Position numbers and translations under genes: made by a program. A DNA stretch of 64,000 nt from Nemophila menziesii (Eukaryota > Streptophyta > Magnoliopsida > Boraginales > Hydrophyllaceae): NCBI GenBank assembly GCA_029959085.1, contig JARWIR010000047.1:5208001-5272000 (forward strand), written 5' to 3'. This document shows, piece after piece, positions 45,413 through 57,127 of this stretch (within the stretch, counting starts at the first letter, position 1; each line of letters starts with the position of its first letter). The notes under the pieces are model-generated. The model had not been told where the DNA came from. It made no database searches and saw nothing but the letters and a program-made list of their open reading frames with translations.

Positions 45413-47836
45413 ATTGGACAAGAAATATTTGGTACACTTCATCCAAAAACTTCTAAGGATATAGTTACACAGATTATGCTTTTTTTTCACAAGACGAAAT
45501 TTCCCTCTAACCATCAAATCTCTTATTTATAGTAAGTCATGGACTGTTAACTCTTTTTTTAAATGTTGGATGATACCGCCAAATGGCCAAAAAGAAATAG
45601 CTCAAAACATTGAAATTAAAATAATACCTGAACAACTTAATCCAGCCCATTTATCAAAACCTACAATCTGTACACTATATATAGAACACCTATTTCTTCT
45701 CTTCATTCTAAATAGTTCATCCAATAAACTAATATAATATATCTTTAACCCTCCATTTCTATAATCTGCTATTGGCAGACTCCGTCTTTCTACTTCAGTT
45801 CTGCAGATATTAGTAAATATTAACACATATATGTACAGTTTACCCACTAAGCTATTTGAATTTTTTTTTAATTTATTGAATAATTTCCCTATTTTGTATA
45901 TGATTAACATAGAAGATTTTACTTATAATTTTTTATTGTAAATTGAGTTTTTATTTAGTGAAATTATGTTATTGAAGCTGATCTATGACTGCGCATACGT
46001 ATGATTTGTATTGTAAAATTTCATAATTGGATTTAATTTTTTTCTTCATTTTTGAATTTCTTGGGGTGGGTCTGTAATTAGAAATTCGAAAAACCAAAGA
46101 AAAATAGAGGAATTGGGTATGGTTGGATTTTGATAAGTTAGATCGTGTTATCTTATTAAAATTATGGTTTATGCTTTTATTGTGTGTATTAATTTGAGAT
46201 TTAGTAAAGAAAATGGTTTTAAAAAACTTATATTTTCTAGCAATTTTTTTTAATATGTGATAGTTTAAATTTTGTTGGTACGTGTTTAAAGCGCAAACTA
46301 GGTGACTAAATTTAGGCAAAATTTCTTTGCTGAAGAGGGTTTGGCTTTAGGGTTTTGAAGGCTTTGCGAATTAATTGTAGGTCCCTATATTTGTCAAAAA
46401 TACAGATTGGACTTATATTTTGTAAAAAAACATTTTAAATTACTACATTTTTCAAAAATGCATAAAAGGTCCCTACAAATTTACAAAAATGCACTATATG
46501 TTCCTATATTACACAAATTATTATTTTCCAATGAATCACACTAGAGATCCCTATATTATGCAAAAATAACTTATATTCAATAAATACGAAGACTTTAAAT
46601 TCAACAAATTAGGATTTATTTATTCTCAAAATTAAGATATACTTGTCATTTATTAAAAGGTGTCAATGGTGGAAGCTGTGCTACAAGCACACACCCTTCA
46701 AGTGCCTGGTCACGAAATTCTATCATATCTTCTTCAGAAATTAAGGTATGTGACAAGACAACATATTTAACTTTCTTATATAATTCTTACAATCAAAATC
46801 CTTGGTAATAATGTTCTTCTTCTTGTTTAGCTTGAAACCTGAAAGAATTGGAAATGTGGTTCAGTATAAGCAGGTTAATGATATTTTATTCATTTAAAGT
46901 AATTATAATTGTGCTATATTTATATGTTTATATATAATTGATTATCATATTATTTTGTAAATATAAATTTTACTATTACAGGTTTATTACTAGTTTCAAA
47001 ATGGAAGATTCATACCTGAGCAAATGCATCAGGTAAAAGCCTTGGAAAAGTTAAGTGTGTCTATGCCTCAAAAGGATTCTTCAATCCCCTTCTATACAAA
47101 ATATTATTGTTCATTCCATGCAAAATGTTAATCCTTCTACTACAAGAACCATTGCTCGGTTTGTGTATATATATATATATATACATACATAGAGAGGTTT
47201 AAAGAGAAAGGTAGAAATATATACCCTTCTCAATCTGTCAGTTATCATAGTTTGCAATGGATATCTAAGCGCACCCTAAGGAATATCACTTTGGTAACAT
47301 CTTAAATTTATATATTTTTACATCGTCACAAACATTAAACTATGTTTATTTTTAAAATCTAGAAGTGTTTCCATAAAATGATACATTTACACGCGAAAAG
47401 TGAAATTCATATAACAAAACAAGATTGTTTTTCTTACTTGTCCATAGTAGGTAATGTGTTGGCCCAGGTAAAGTGTGGGCCCAATCAAAAGTTTAAATTT
47501 CAAATATTTTGATATAATAACGGGAATAAATTTTGTTGAATATATAGCTATTTATGTAGCGAAAAAACATTATATTAAACTAATCTTGTAAGTATAGCAT
47601 AGAAAGAAACTATTTAATTATTTCACCATTTCTAATCTCTTAATGGATTTTAATTTTCTTCTACTTTCACCCATTTCTTTGTTGGAATTTGAGGAATTGG
47701 AAATATCTTTTTTTGTTATCAACTTGTTATAATTTTTTTTATTGATTTAGATATCTAAAGAATACTTTATATTGCTATTTTTGTTTGGTAAATTTAATTA
47801 AAATCTGACTTTTGGGTGATTATTTTGCTGAACCAG

Positions 47837-47946
47837 GTGCATCTAAGACTACAACTACAACTGAAAGTGAAAGTGAATCTAGGTATGGTTTCACAATGGA
47901 GTTTGAAGCTAGATCTTCTAGAGATGGTGCATTGTTAGTATTTTGA
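47837..47946 (+). pseudogene. SHH-like exon at SAWADEE-domain entry, forward copy
   Basis: After a TTTTGCTGAACCAG acceptor the exon reads GASKTTTTTESESESRYG, then FTMEFEARSSRDGALLVF and TGA. In SHH proteins the MEFEAxSxRDGAWYDV block opens the SAWADEE domain; here the frame diverges right after DGA, so the chromatin-reading tandem fold is missing. Confidence 0.6.
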
Positions 47947-47982
47947 ATTATTAGAGACTAATAATAGTTAAGATTAGGAAAG

Positions 47983-48174
47983 TTAAAATATTATACATCC
48001 ACTATCTCTATCAGATCTAGCTTCAAACTCTATTGTGAATACATCCCCATATTCACTTTCACTTTCAGTTGTAGTTGTAGTTTCAGACGCACCTGCTTGA
48101 GCTAAATAATCACCTAAAAATAAGTTTTTAATTAAATTTACCAAATCAGAAATTGCAAAATCACAAGTATTCAT
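47983..48174 (-). pseudogene. SHH-like exon at SAWADEE-domain entry, mirrored copy
   Basis: Minus strand: an acceptor-like CTCAAGCAG is followed by GASETTTTTESESEYGD and VFTIEFEARSDRDSG, then a stop near 47983. It remains open from 48174. It differs from the forward copy at several codons (E for K, EYGDV for ESRYG), so the two arms have evolved separately for some time. Confidence 0.6.
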
Positions 48175-48640
48175 TAGATCTCCAGATCACTCATAAAAGT
48201 AAAAATAATAGAGAAAAATGATCAAACTAATATATCTGTTCCGCTTTGACAAAAATCTAAAAGTAACAAAATTTTATAAAAAATTGACATAAGAAAAAGA
48301 TATTTCAAATTCCTCAACTTCCAAACCAGAAGTCGGTGAAAGTAAAAGAAGATTAAAATCCATTAAGAGATTAGAAATGGTGAAAAAGAGTAACGAGTTT
48401 CTTTCTATGCTATACTTACAAGATTACTTTAATATAATTATTTCACTACGCAAATAGATATATATTCAACAAAATTTATTGATGTTACTATGTCAAAATA
48501 TTTAAAATTTAAACTTTTGGCTTGATGCGATTAATGGGCCCACACTTTACCTACTACAGGCCAAGTGTGAAAAACCGAGGATTTTGATAGTAAGAATTAT
48601 ATTATAAAATTAAATATATTGTCTTGTCACATACATAAAT

Positions 48641-48830
48641 TTTTTAGCACTTCTTTAAGGATATGTATAGCTCCTCACCTCAATGCTACACTTTGACTAA
48701 CACGCCGCAGTTGGTTGCTAGGTGGTTCCTTAACACACCGCAAGTTGGCGCAAGCGATGCGCCGACACGGAAAAGAGGACTGGTTTGGAAAGCAAAAGAG
48801 TCATTCAAAAAGGTAAATTCACTGTATTTT
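48641..48830 (+). pseudogene. Unrecognised exon fragment X, copy 2
   Basis: Reads SSPQCYTLTNTPQLVARWFL, NTPQVGASDAPTRKRGLVWK and AKESFKK before a GTAAATTC donor-like sequence. It matches 38466-38690 and marks the junction of the 10-kb tandem duplication. Not recognised. Confidence 0.35.
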
Positions 48831-49004
48831 TCCATTAGCAATACTGGATAGCTATAGATAGTATTCCTGCTAATCCATATTCTTATTTTAAATTGAAAAT
48901 CCGAATACTATATTTTTTGGAGTTTTTTTACCCAATACCGATTACCAGATGAGCTTTACTTCTTTCTTGCTAGCTTAACTTCAATAAAAAAGAAAAACAT
49001 TAAG

Positions 49005-49316
49005 TCATCCTACATAAGAAATGGTCGCAGTGCTTTGGCGGGCAATATTTACCATTTTAATCATAAGAGCAAGAAAGTTTATTTGGTCGGAATCAAAAAT
49101 ATGATACATAATGTATGTTTCGTATGGGGAAATCCTAGCATCGTGTTTTTTCGTACAAAAAAGACCATGTAAAACGATTTTATATGCGATTTGAAAATCG
49201 GGAAAAAAGTTATAAAGTTTCCAAGTATTTGATAAGAGATTCAATAGGTGAGCCTCCAAGAAAAATGTAACATATGGAATAAGGTCCACATCAAGACTAC
49301 CCCACAAACATTCCAA
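49005..49316 (-). pseudogene. Middle part of element A second ORF, copy 6
   Basis: One open minus frame reads MECLWGSLDVDLIPYVTFFL, EAHLLNLLSNTWKLYNFFPD, FQIAYKIVLHGLFCTKKHDA and ends NIARQSTATISYVG. It is the most continuous version of this segment in the window. ISYVG corresponds to IVPYG of copy 2, so the frame stops just at the conserved motif. Confidence 0.5.
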
Positions 49317-49450
49317 AAACTATAAAAAAAACCAATGTTTTTTAAATTGAAAAAGGTGGCTAAAAAGGACTATGTGATATTAATGGGTTTATTACAAACT
49401 TTAGATGAAGTGGAGGTAGTTTCACAATCATAAACAAACCTATAATTGAT

Positions 49451-49654
49451 TTATTCAAAAAAGCTATTGATTAAACCTTGAAACAGAAGGAAGGTATAGA
49501 GGCTTGTACCATTAATAAAGTCCAGAAATAGGATTTTTCCTCCCGGTTTGACATCGAGTGGCTTGTTACCGTAAGGAGGAGGTGTGGGTTTGCTTGAAAG
49601 GCTAATAGTGTTCTTTCTCTTGAAGGATGAAGCACCTTCTCTCGTTGGAGGCAA
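49451..49654 (-). pseudogene. N-terminus of element A second ORF (MPPTRE), copy 6
   Basis: Reads MPPTREGASSFKRKNTISLS and continues SKPTPPPYGNKPLDVKPGGK and ILFLDFINGTSLYTFLLF, then LINSFFE and stop. Matches copy 5 closely. Confidence 0.5.
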
Positions 49655-50425
49655 GGTAAGGCTTGATAGAGCAAGATAGAGTGTTGTGGATGGGTTTAAG
49701 AATGACTTAGAGATGGATTTTTTAAGGAAGAAGATGAATGGGTGAATTGTTGAGAAGGAGAGCAGAATGAGAAGAAAACAGGTTAAAAGTGTTGAAAAAT
49801 CATGCTTTGGCGATTCGTGACAGGTATGCCGCTCCTACGACCGGTATGCCGGTCAGTAAAAACCCGAAAAAAATATTATAACGTCGGCCGCCACTCATAC
49901 GGTCAGTATGTCGCTCATATCTCGGAGTAGGGACTAGAAAATGAAATTTTTTTCTTTTTTAAAAGTACCTGAAACCAAGCCGAACACTTCCCAATAGATT
50001 GAGATTTTTCAAAAACCCCTAAAAATATATATTTTTTGAAAAGTATAAATTAGAGAGACAAAATTAGAAGAAAATATTTTTTTCCAAAAAGATCCTTAAA
50101 ATTTCTAAAAAAGACAAAAAGACCCATATACGGACTAAACAATATTAAACACTATAACTAAGAAAAGGATAAGAATACTAACACATAGGAGAAAAATGTT
50201 ATCCAACAAATTATGCAAATTAAAAAAGATAAGGATAAAAATAACCACGATTTTCCTTTTACGTGATTTGAACATCCTTTAGAATATCATTTAGTTTCTT
50301 GACGCTCATTACATATAAACACAACAAGAAATTTAAGGTATCCGAGGTAGAGTGGATCTGAGGGAATTATTAGTACTTTTTATGATCCATGTCGGTTTTT
50401 GCAAAAGAGGTATTAGTGAACCGAA

Positions 50426-51250
50426 TTAAAGTTGTTTGTGATAAAAACATGTAGAGACACGATGACTGACTATTCCACAATAGGTGTAAAAACTTTCGTT
50501 GTGTTGGGGAAAATGAGGAAACGATTTTAAACATAATTTTTTCTCATTAGTTTGTTTTACTAAAATTTCACTCCAAGATAATTTTTTTTCAAGAAATCTA
50601 AATTTAGTTAAAGGAGTAAAATCTAGATTAGGATGATTTTCAATGATTTTAAAAATGATTGAGCAAGTATCATCCACCTTTTTAAAAGCTAAGACATTTT
50701 CTTTAAAGAGATTTTTGTTTTCATCAAAAGAGAAAATTCGTTCAAATTTTTTTTTTCATTGTTTCACATAATTTCATCTAAGGTTATTCGAGAACGATGA
50801 CATTGAGAAGTGATGCGATATACTTGTTATCATGATAATCATAAAAAAATGACAATGAGTTGTGATAGAGTACTTCATGTTGATTTTGAATTATCATCAC
50901 TTTCATCACTGTTTTTGCTTTTATCTTTTCCAATATCTACAATCCACTATAAGTACTCCAAACGATCACAAATTTCTTTTGCCGAATCATATTCTAATAA
51001 TATTATTCTAAACATGTCTTCAGATATTCAACATATTAAACTATACATGGCTTTGCGCTATGGGTGAGTTTAGCTTTATCATCATCGGTAAGTTCATCTT
51101 ATTCCTTTATCTATTAAGTTAACACATGAACCACCTTAATTGATTTTTTTTTGTTGGTATGGCATAAATGGACCTTCTATAATAATTCTCCAAAGATCGG
51201 GATCATAGAGTTTCATAAATTCTTCCATGCTTCTACCGCAAGCAACAGAT
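50426..51250 (-). pseudogene. Copia-type gag remnant of element A, copy 6
   Basis: The open stretch 50677-50426 begins MDDTCSIIFKIIENHPNLDF and ends in FYTYCGIVSHRVSTC-FYHKQL; the zinc knuckle keeps C, H and the final C but its first cysteine is replaced. The N-terminal gag blocks between 50700 and 51250 are frameshifted. Confidence 0.6.
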
Positions 51251-51299
51251 TAAATTTCATATCGATTACTCTACAAACGATTAAAAACCGTAGAGTCAA

Positions 51300-51311
51300 G
51301 CTATGATACCA
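51300..51311 (-). promoter_or_regulatory. Primer-binding site, element A copy 6
   Basis: Minus strand TGGTATCATAGC, one mismatch from the initiator tRNA-Met complement, at the LTR border. Confidence 0.7.
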
Positions 51312-52797
51312 ATTAAAACTCCTAGAGAGGGTGAATAGGATACTAAAATAATTAAGTCCTAATTAAGTTTTTTAGACAATTATAAGTTTGAAGAAAAAAT
51401 TCTAAGTCAATATATATCAGACTCTTACATGATCATGCAAGAGATAACTAGAGGTTTGATATAAAATTAATACGATCATTCAATATACGATAAGTAATGA
51501 GACAAGGGCTAGAAGTACACAATGATGTATAGTGGTTCAGTTATCCCTACTCCAATACCTAAGGTAACCACCTTAGGATTTTCAAGCTTTTTAACTTTGC
51601 ATTTGTGTCTCTGTTAACCGAGTGAGTACACAATACTCTTACAACCACTTCGATACCACGAAGCAAACTCTTGTTCTATATCAATACAAGGACACTGCGC
51701 ATGTTCCATATACTCACACTCTCTATTTATCTTACTATTACAAAGACTAGACCTAAGACGATATAAGCAAGTATTTGATGGGTTGAAATAACTTAGCTAA
51801 GAACTCCTAAATAGTAGATATAACTTTAAACTTCAAAACTTCACTTGAGTGGATTGGAATTTTAATTCTTCTAGGATTAATTCATTGATTCAGTTAATAT
51901 GACAAGTTGAATGATCAAGCTTGGATTTCTAAACTTTAATAGTTTGAGACATCTAACGGATAAATAAACTTGTAATAGTTGTGTTGTTAAGAGGTAAGAT
52001 ATTTCACATCAATAATCTCTCTCTTATACCCAACTTTCTACCTTTGGCCAGTATACTCAAAGACTTTATCTTCTTATCCAATAGGCGAAATCCAATGTGG
52101 CATGTGACCGTTGGATAACGGCTACCACTGGCAAGCCGAGCACCGGTATGCCAGTCTGATTTTGAAAAGTAAGCTTGAAACGATTGTTAAAGTGAGTTAA
52201 AATGCACTTATATATATAAGAAAATATGTTATGTGTAATGCATTATCTATGGGATATTAAAACACTATATGAAAAATATGAAAATAAGATTAAAAGGACG
52301 TTAAGCCAACAAACAGATATTCATGTAATTTAATTGTGAATGCAATATGGTTAACAAATGTTAAAACCCTAAAGATTGGATATAATATCGTTGGTTTAGT
52401 CAAAATTTAACATACGACCATTTTTGCTTGAGCTCGGTGCTCTTGCAGTATAGATGTTTCCAGAAAAATAAAAAATAATCAAATTTAAGATAACAAAATA
52501 AAGTATGCAAGAGATAAATTAATTATTTACATTAGAATAGCTTTATATAACATTCAAATAAGATCAAGATCATTCATATATTTAAATTACCATCTTGTGA
52601 AAAATAGTATAATATGTACGAAGTTTTAGTATTATATGCACTAATATATAATTGATGGGGTTTGTTATCATATTGTTATTTATTAATATTCAAAAATGTG
52701 TCTAATATTTTTTAACTCTTTTTGATGGTTAATTGAGTTCATTATCATACTACTATTGTTTTGTTTTGTTAATATTTCAACTCATATATAACACACT
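51312..52797 (-). repeat. LTR of element A, copy 6
   Basis: Co-linear with 41116-42600 and ending ATATATAACACA on the plus strand. Contains the two GAGTTyATTATCATAC-type blocks near its outer end, as in copy 1. Confidence 0.6.
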
Positions 52798-55614
52798 GAA
52801 AGAGAACGAATGGGCTCATGTATATTGATTCATTTAAAACGCTATGTAATAATTAAATTAGTATTTAATATCTTTTGACAAGTTATTTGTCAAATTACAT
52901 ACTTAATATCTTTCTTTAAATATCTATCAGATATGTATTAGATTAACAATGAAAGTTATTTTTTAGGTACAATAAAAATACACCATGTCCAATCTTAAAA
53001 TTAAAACCTAAATTATCTACTCTACTAACAAAAACAAGATTTCTAGCTCATTCGGGTACATGAAGACACCCTTCAAGATCTACATGACAACCGGTCTACA
53101 AGATCAATCTATAATCCCTAATGCCTTAAATTCGCGCCTTCCTCATATTTTCCATGAACAAGTACTATTTAGATCCTCTTATATGCCAGATCAAACAGAA
53201 CGCCTGTTCAATATGAGAAAATGAGTAGTAGCACTAGAATCTAACCATAAGGTATTGTTAGTCAATTCTATAAGATTTAACAGAGCAAACGAACTGTAAT
53301 TGTTACCTATCTTATCGAAGCATTCCTTCCTTTTCAGAAAATCTTTCTTGAAGTATCCCATTTTCTTGCAAAAAAACATAAGATTTCTTTACTTATTTTA
53401 TTTTCAGGCCTTTTCAAAAAACACGTATCCTTCCGTTTGCCATTTTTTCTTGGTGTTGCCTTACTGTTGATGGCTCTTTCAAGACCTACGAGATTAAAAA
53501 CTTTTGTCATTTAACTTATTTAATCTCATTTCTTCTTGAATCAGCATAACTTTTAATCTTGTAAGGTTCCATTATCTTCAATAGTGTTGTAGTTCACCTG
53601 GAACTGGCTAAACTGATGAGGTAGAGAGTTCTTAATAAATTTGACCAAGAATTGCTCGTGAACTTCCATTCTCAAGGCCGTTAACTACGATACCGAGTTT
53701 GACATGTGTCACATGATCACAGATTGACTAAGACTAGTCATATTTCTTTGTTGTAAGCTCACTCATAAGACTTCTTACAATAGACTTACCAGCCAAATCT
53801 GATTGTGAACACTCCTTAATCGCTATAATTAATTCCCTTGTATTTTCTATCTTGGGAATTGATGGTTTAATACTTTTCTCCATCGAAATCTTCATGAGAT
53901 TCAAGCTAAGTCTGTTTAATCGCTCCCAAATCTCAAGACGAGATTAGTAAACATCATAACTATCATCTATAATGGCTGGTGGTTTTCATCAGAGAGGTTG
54001 CAAACTCCAATGACATTACATAAAGAGTAAACTTGATTTGATCAGACTATTTACCACGATTAAGCCCATTGAACTTCATGTCAGATCTAGCAGATGCAAA
54101 AGTATTTAACAAAGCTGCAACGTTTATATATCCTTATCTATTAGTGTTTTAAAACAATTAATACAGCTTCATAATATATATTATCTATTGGAAATTCATA
54201 GCATATATTTAAGCAACATTTGATCAATACTTAAACATGTACATGTTCAGTGATAAAAAAACAAAATTAACAATTAAACAAATCCACCATAAATCAAATA
54301 ATCATGCAACCTTTTCATAGTACATGTCATTGGCTAGTAAGAAACGATCTGTTTATGTTACTAATTATATTCAATGATCTACCTTAGGGTGATCTTCAAA
54401 AATATAAATAAAAAACAATTGATCAATATAATGGATTATGTAATTTATGCATAAGTTAATCACGATCAATCATTAAAATTGAATTATAATATAACAAGTC
54501 CACTTTGGTGACTAACATGTTAATTACAAAAAAAAAAGATATTAAAACTTTTCATGGGTAAAATGATTTTATATTGTGTTAGTATTTCATAAATACAATT
54601 ACCCCAAAACGGAAAACATTATAATCTTTAAGGTAATTATTGACATAATTCATCATAGTTAAATAAATATGACACAATTCTATATCACAAATCAAAAAAT
54701 TTATAATGTGTAAGGGCATTGATAATGAAGTCATTACGTAATCATTAAAATTAATCAAAATTTTATATTATCAATGAATTTTGATAATGAATTTTAATAT
54801 TTAGTATTTAAAACGTAATGACTAAATACATAAATTTACCGAAAAAACTTTATTAATACTATAACCTATTTTAATGTAAAGAAAAATAATAATCGGTAAA
54901 TTAAATAGATCTAGATTGACTCTAATATCAATTGTTAATCAACTTTTATATCTATATCATTATTTAATTCACCCGTAACTACTTTAAAAAATAATAATAG
55001 AAAAATACTAACCTTGATCCATTGATGATGATTATTAGTATAAATTAATTCAGTAATTAATTTACTCTTTCCTTTGACCTCTTTCTTTAAATAATCCTTT
55101 TGACGGATAAATGATTAAAATCTAATTTAGTGATTTAATTACTTTTGTATTCAATCATTATAACCTTGACTTTTCTTTTTGTATGAAGAGTGAAAAATGT
55201 GTTTCTTTATGTAATGACAATGATGATAATTTTATAGCTAGTTGTGACGGTTACTTAAACGATATAGTATTAACAGATTTATTTTATTTTCATTTCTAAC
55301 CTCATCATGTATCATCATTCTTTATTTATCATCATTCTCAATTTAGAAGAGTAAACAAATATCTTCTTATAACGGTTATAGAAAGAATACCCAAATTATA
55401 ATTTTTTAATTGAAATTAGCCTATCATATTATCGTCTTTTATATTATAATCTTCAACATATTATATAAACTAGGACTTTATTATTAATTCGTTAGACACA
55501 TATGTCGCATAAAAATAAAAATATTCTTACAAGAACATCTTCCATTAATTTTAGGACATGAAATAAAGGAGAAGTTAAAGTTATCAAAACTCAGTAAAAT
55601 ATTTTAGTATTGGA
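52798..55614 (-). mobile_element. Ty1-copia element B, copy 2 (minus)
   Basis: Same structure and truncation as 42600-45412: LTR about 55614-54933, PBS-like site 54930-54919, gag-protease remnant 54110-52970. A 27-base stretch (AAAGTATTTAACAAAGCTGC...) present near 54100 is missing from copy 1 near 43900. Confidence 0.7.
52970..54110 (-). pseudogene. Gag-protease remnant of copia element B, copy 2
   Basis: The same gag signatures as copy 1 (FLVKFIKNSLPHQF, FQVNYNTI) in several frames. The open part 53379-53191 reads MFFCKKMGYFKKDFLKRKEC and LWLDSSATTH. Here the last zinc-knuckle cysteine is also lost (KKDF for KKDC), in addition to the H-to-Y change shared with copy 1. Confidence 0.7.
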
Positions 55615-55795
55615 CAAAAAATATTTGGTGCACTTCATCCAAAAACTTTTAGGGATATAGTTACACAGATTATGCTATTTTTAACCAAGACGAAATTGCC
55701 CTCTAACCATCAAATCTCTCATTTATAGTAAGTCATGGTCTGTTAACTCGTTTTTTTAAATGTTGGATTATACGGCCAAATGGCCAAAAACAAAT

Positions 55796-55990
55796 GGGTA
55801 ATACTTCCATCCAATATTGGATGGTCTAATATTTAAATCACGGCCATGGATTATTAACACAAAACATATGTCATTAGATTAATATGATAGTTACTTTTGC
55901 AAGTTTAAAACATGGGTATGTGTATAAATGTAATTGGTGTATGAATGTAATTGGTGTAGGATCATCCAATATTGGATGGAATAAATTTCC
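55796..55990. mobile_element. 195-bp MITE with 9-bp target duplication
   Basis: Flanked by AAAACAAAT at 55787-55795 and 55991-55999; the sister site near 45590-45600 reads AAAAGAAAT once, with no insert. The ends are inverted: GGGTAATACTTCCATCC at the left and GGATGGAATAAATTTCC at the right, each extending into the palindrome CCATCCAATATTGGATGG. The interior has a short direct repeat GTAATTGGTGTA. A 9-bp duplication suits a Mutator-type or similar DNA transposon. No coding capacity. Confidence 0.85.
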
Positions 55991-57127
55991 AAAACAAATA
56001 GCTCAAAACATTGAAATTAAAAGAATACCTGAACAATTTAATCCAGCCCATTTATCAAAACCAATCTGTACACTATATATAGAACACCTATTTCTTCTCT
56101 TCATTCTAAATAGTTCATCCAATAAACTAATATAATATATCTTTAACCCTCCATTTCTATAATCTGCTATGGGCAGACTCCTGTCTTTCTACTTCAGTTC
56201 TGCAGATGTCAGTAAATATTAACACATATATGTACAGTTTACCCACTAAGCTATCTGAATTTTTTTTTAATTTATTGAACTATTTCCCTATTTTGTATAT
56301 GATTAACTTAGACGATCTTACTTATAATTTTTTATTGTAAATTGAGTTTTTATTTAGTGGAATTATGTTATTGAAGTTGATCTTACTTATATGATTTGAA
56401 TTGTGAAATTTCATAATTGGATTTGATTTTTTTCTTCATTTTTTAATTTCTTGGTGTGGGTCTGTAATTAGAAATTGGAAAAACCAAAGAAAAATAGAGG
56501 AATTGGGTATAGTTGGATTTTGATAAGGTAGATCGTGTTATCTTATTAATATTACGGTTTATGCTTTTGTTGTGTGTATTAATTTGAGATTTAGTAAAGA
56601 AAATGGTTTTAAAAAACTTATATTTTCTAGCAATTTTTTTTAATATGTGATAGTTTAAATTTTGTGGGTATGTGTTTAAAGTGCAAACTAGGCGACTAAA
56701 TTTAGGCAAACTTTCTTTGCTGAAGAGGGTTTGGCTTAAGGGTTTTGAAGGCTTTGCGAGTTAATTGTAGGTCCCTATATTTGTCAAAAATACAGATTGG
56801 ACTTATATTTTGTAAAAAAACATTTTAAATTTACTATATTTTTTAAAAATGCATAAAAGGTCCCTAAATTTAAAAAATGCACTATATGTCCCTATATTAC
56901 ACAAATTATTATTTTCCAATGAATCGCACTAGAGATCCCTGTATTATGCAAAAAAAACCTATATTCAATAAATACGAAGACTTTAAATTCAACAAATTAG
57001 GATTTATTTATTCTCAAAATAAAGATATAATTGTCATTTATTAAAAGGTTTCAATGGTTGAAGCTGTGCTACAAGCACACACCCTTCAAGTGCCTGGTCA
57101 CGAAATTCTATCATCTCTTGTTAAGAA

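Larger units (their letters stand above)
45413..48640 (+). pseudogene. SHH-like pseudogene d with nested palindrome
   Basis: Promoter with TATA at 45675-45684; exon 1 at 45771-45808 has lost the start (ATT for ATG), 16 bases, and its donor (GATATTAG for GATGTCAG). Exon 2 at 46660-46745 reads VSMVEAVLQAHTLQVPGHEI; exon 3 at 46831-46873 reads SLKPERIGNVVQYKQ with no stop; exon 4 from 46982 reads VYY, stop, FQNGRFIPEQMHQ, then VKALEKLSVSMPQKDSS. The stop replaces the invariant homeodomain Trp. A later exon at 47837-47946 (GASKTTTTTESESES, FTMEFEARSSRDGA) reaches the edge of the SAWADEE domain, then ends. The sequence mirrors back from about 47960. Confidence 0.75.
46740..48640. repeat. Inverted repeat d, with SAWADEE-entry exon mirrored at its core
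   Basis: The left arm (46740-47946) is mirrored by 47975-48640. The core exon is read forward at 47837-47946 and backward at 48103-47983. The arms around it share AATCTCTTAATGGATTTTAA and its complement at about 48354. The right arm has lost roughly 0.6 kb (CCGAGG joined to ATTTTGATAGTAAG near 48577) compared with the palindrome at 36545-38465, so the outer arms are unequal. Confidence 0.8.
48830..52798 (-). mobile_element. Element A, copy 6 (minus)
   Basis: Same order as copy 5: LTR 52797-51312, PBS 51311-51300, gag about 51250-50426, MPPRK ORF 49654-49451, LPYG-region remnant 49316-48830. Co-linear with 38690-42600 and nearly identical over long stretches, including the truncated 3' end. 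Confidence 0.7.
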
